6,571 nucleotides of DNA from positions 1 through 6,571 of the forward strand of contig JAJTBM010000170.1 in assembly GCA_021286885.1 (NCBI GenBank), read 5' to 3'. The notes beneath the pieces were generated by a model that was not told the DNA's origin, did not search any database, and saw only the letters and a list, made by a program, of their open reading frames with translations. This DNA comes from Rhodocyclales bacterium. GTDB lineage: Bacteria; Pseudomonadota; Gammaproteobacteria; Burkholderiales; Rhodocyclaceae. Both the position numbers and the translations under genes were made by a program. Shown piece after piece: positions 6,477-6,571 of the stretch (position 1 is its first letter; the number at the start of each line of letters is the position of its first letter).

Positions 6477-6571
6477 ATGCTGCCTTGTTGCCACGCTGTA
6501 CTCCACCGCCTGTTCTGCATCGGCCTGCTGCTGATGCTGCCCCTCGCCCACGCCGCCTACCCGATCCGGGT
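6477..6571 (+). CDS. Divergent exported protein, start of gene only (signal peptide)
   Basis: An open frame starts at ATG 6477 and runs off the right edge after 31 codons. The translation begins MLPCCHAVLHRLF, then the hydrophobic stretch CIGLLLMLPLAHA, then AYPIR. This is a classical Sec signal peptide: an n-region with His and Arg, a hydrophobic core, and an AHA-A type cleavage site at about residue 26. The two cysteines at 4-5 precede the core and are not a lipobox. The mature N-terminus, Tyr-Pro-Ile-Arg-Val if the next codon is Val, resembles the first strand of periplasmic solute-binding (for example PhnD-like) proteins or of TtrS-like sensor domains. That is only a guess from a few residues. 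No clear Shine-Dalgarno sequence precedes the ATG. It is transcribed away from the sensor kinase. Confidence 0.6.
   Translation, partial: MLPCCHAVLHRLFCIGLLLMLPLAHAAYPIR

Overview
The window is a strongly GC-rich chromosomal segment. Gene content and order (FixL/FixJ-like pair, folD, purE, purK, Sua5/YrdC-type gene) together with the protein sequences suggest a betaproteobacterium, perhaps of the Rhodocyclales. That placement is inferred from general similarity and was not checked by any search. I see no mobile element, tRNA, rRNA or CRISPR array.

Almost everything lies on the minus strand. Read in the direction of transcription, from right to left, the order is: a large membrane-bound PAS-domain sensor histidine kinase (about 6358 to 3581); a FixJ/NarL-type response regulator whose start overlaps the kinase end (3612 to 2968); folD (2879 to 2019); purE (1956 to 1438); purK (1401 to 235); and the first 62 codons of tsaC (188 to 1, cut by the window edge). 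At the far right, on the plus strand, a divergent gene begins at about 6477. Only its start is visible, and it encodes a signal peptide.

The metabolic genes fit together. FolD interconverts one-carbon tetrahydrofolates and supplies the 10-formyl-THF used in purine synthesis. PurK and PurE carry out the ATP-dependent carboxylation of AIR to CAIR by way of N5-CAIR. TsaC makes the threonylcarbamoyl-AMP needed for the t6A tRNA modification. The two-component pair sits directly upstream on the same strand. It may be an independent signalling unit that shares its divergent promoter region with the exported protein.

The gene set is ordinary. The less ordinary signals are in the short gaps. An identical 11-bp motif that resembles the 16S anti-Shine-Dalgarno sequence sits exactly 15 nt ahead of both purE and purK. 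A perfect 7-bp GC hairpin without a U-tract lies between folD and purE. A 10-bp stem-loop encloses the purK stop codon. A small hairpin overlaps the folD ribosome binding site. No wholly new system is evident.
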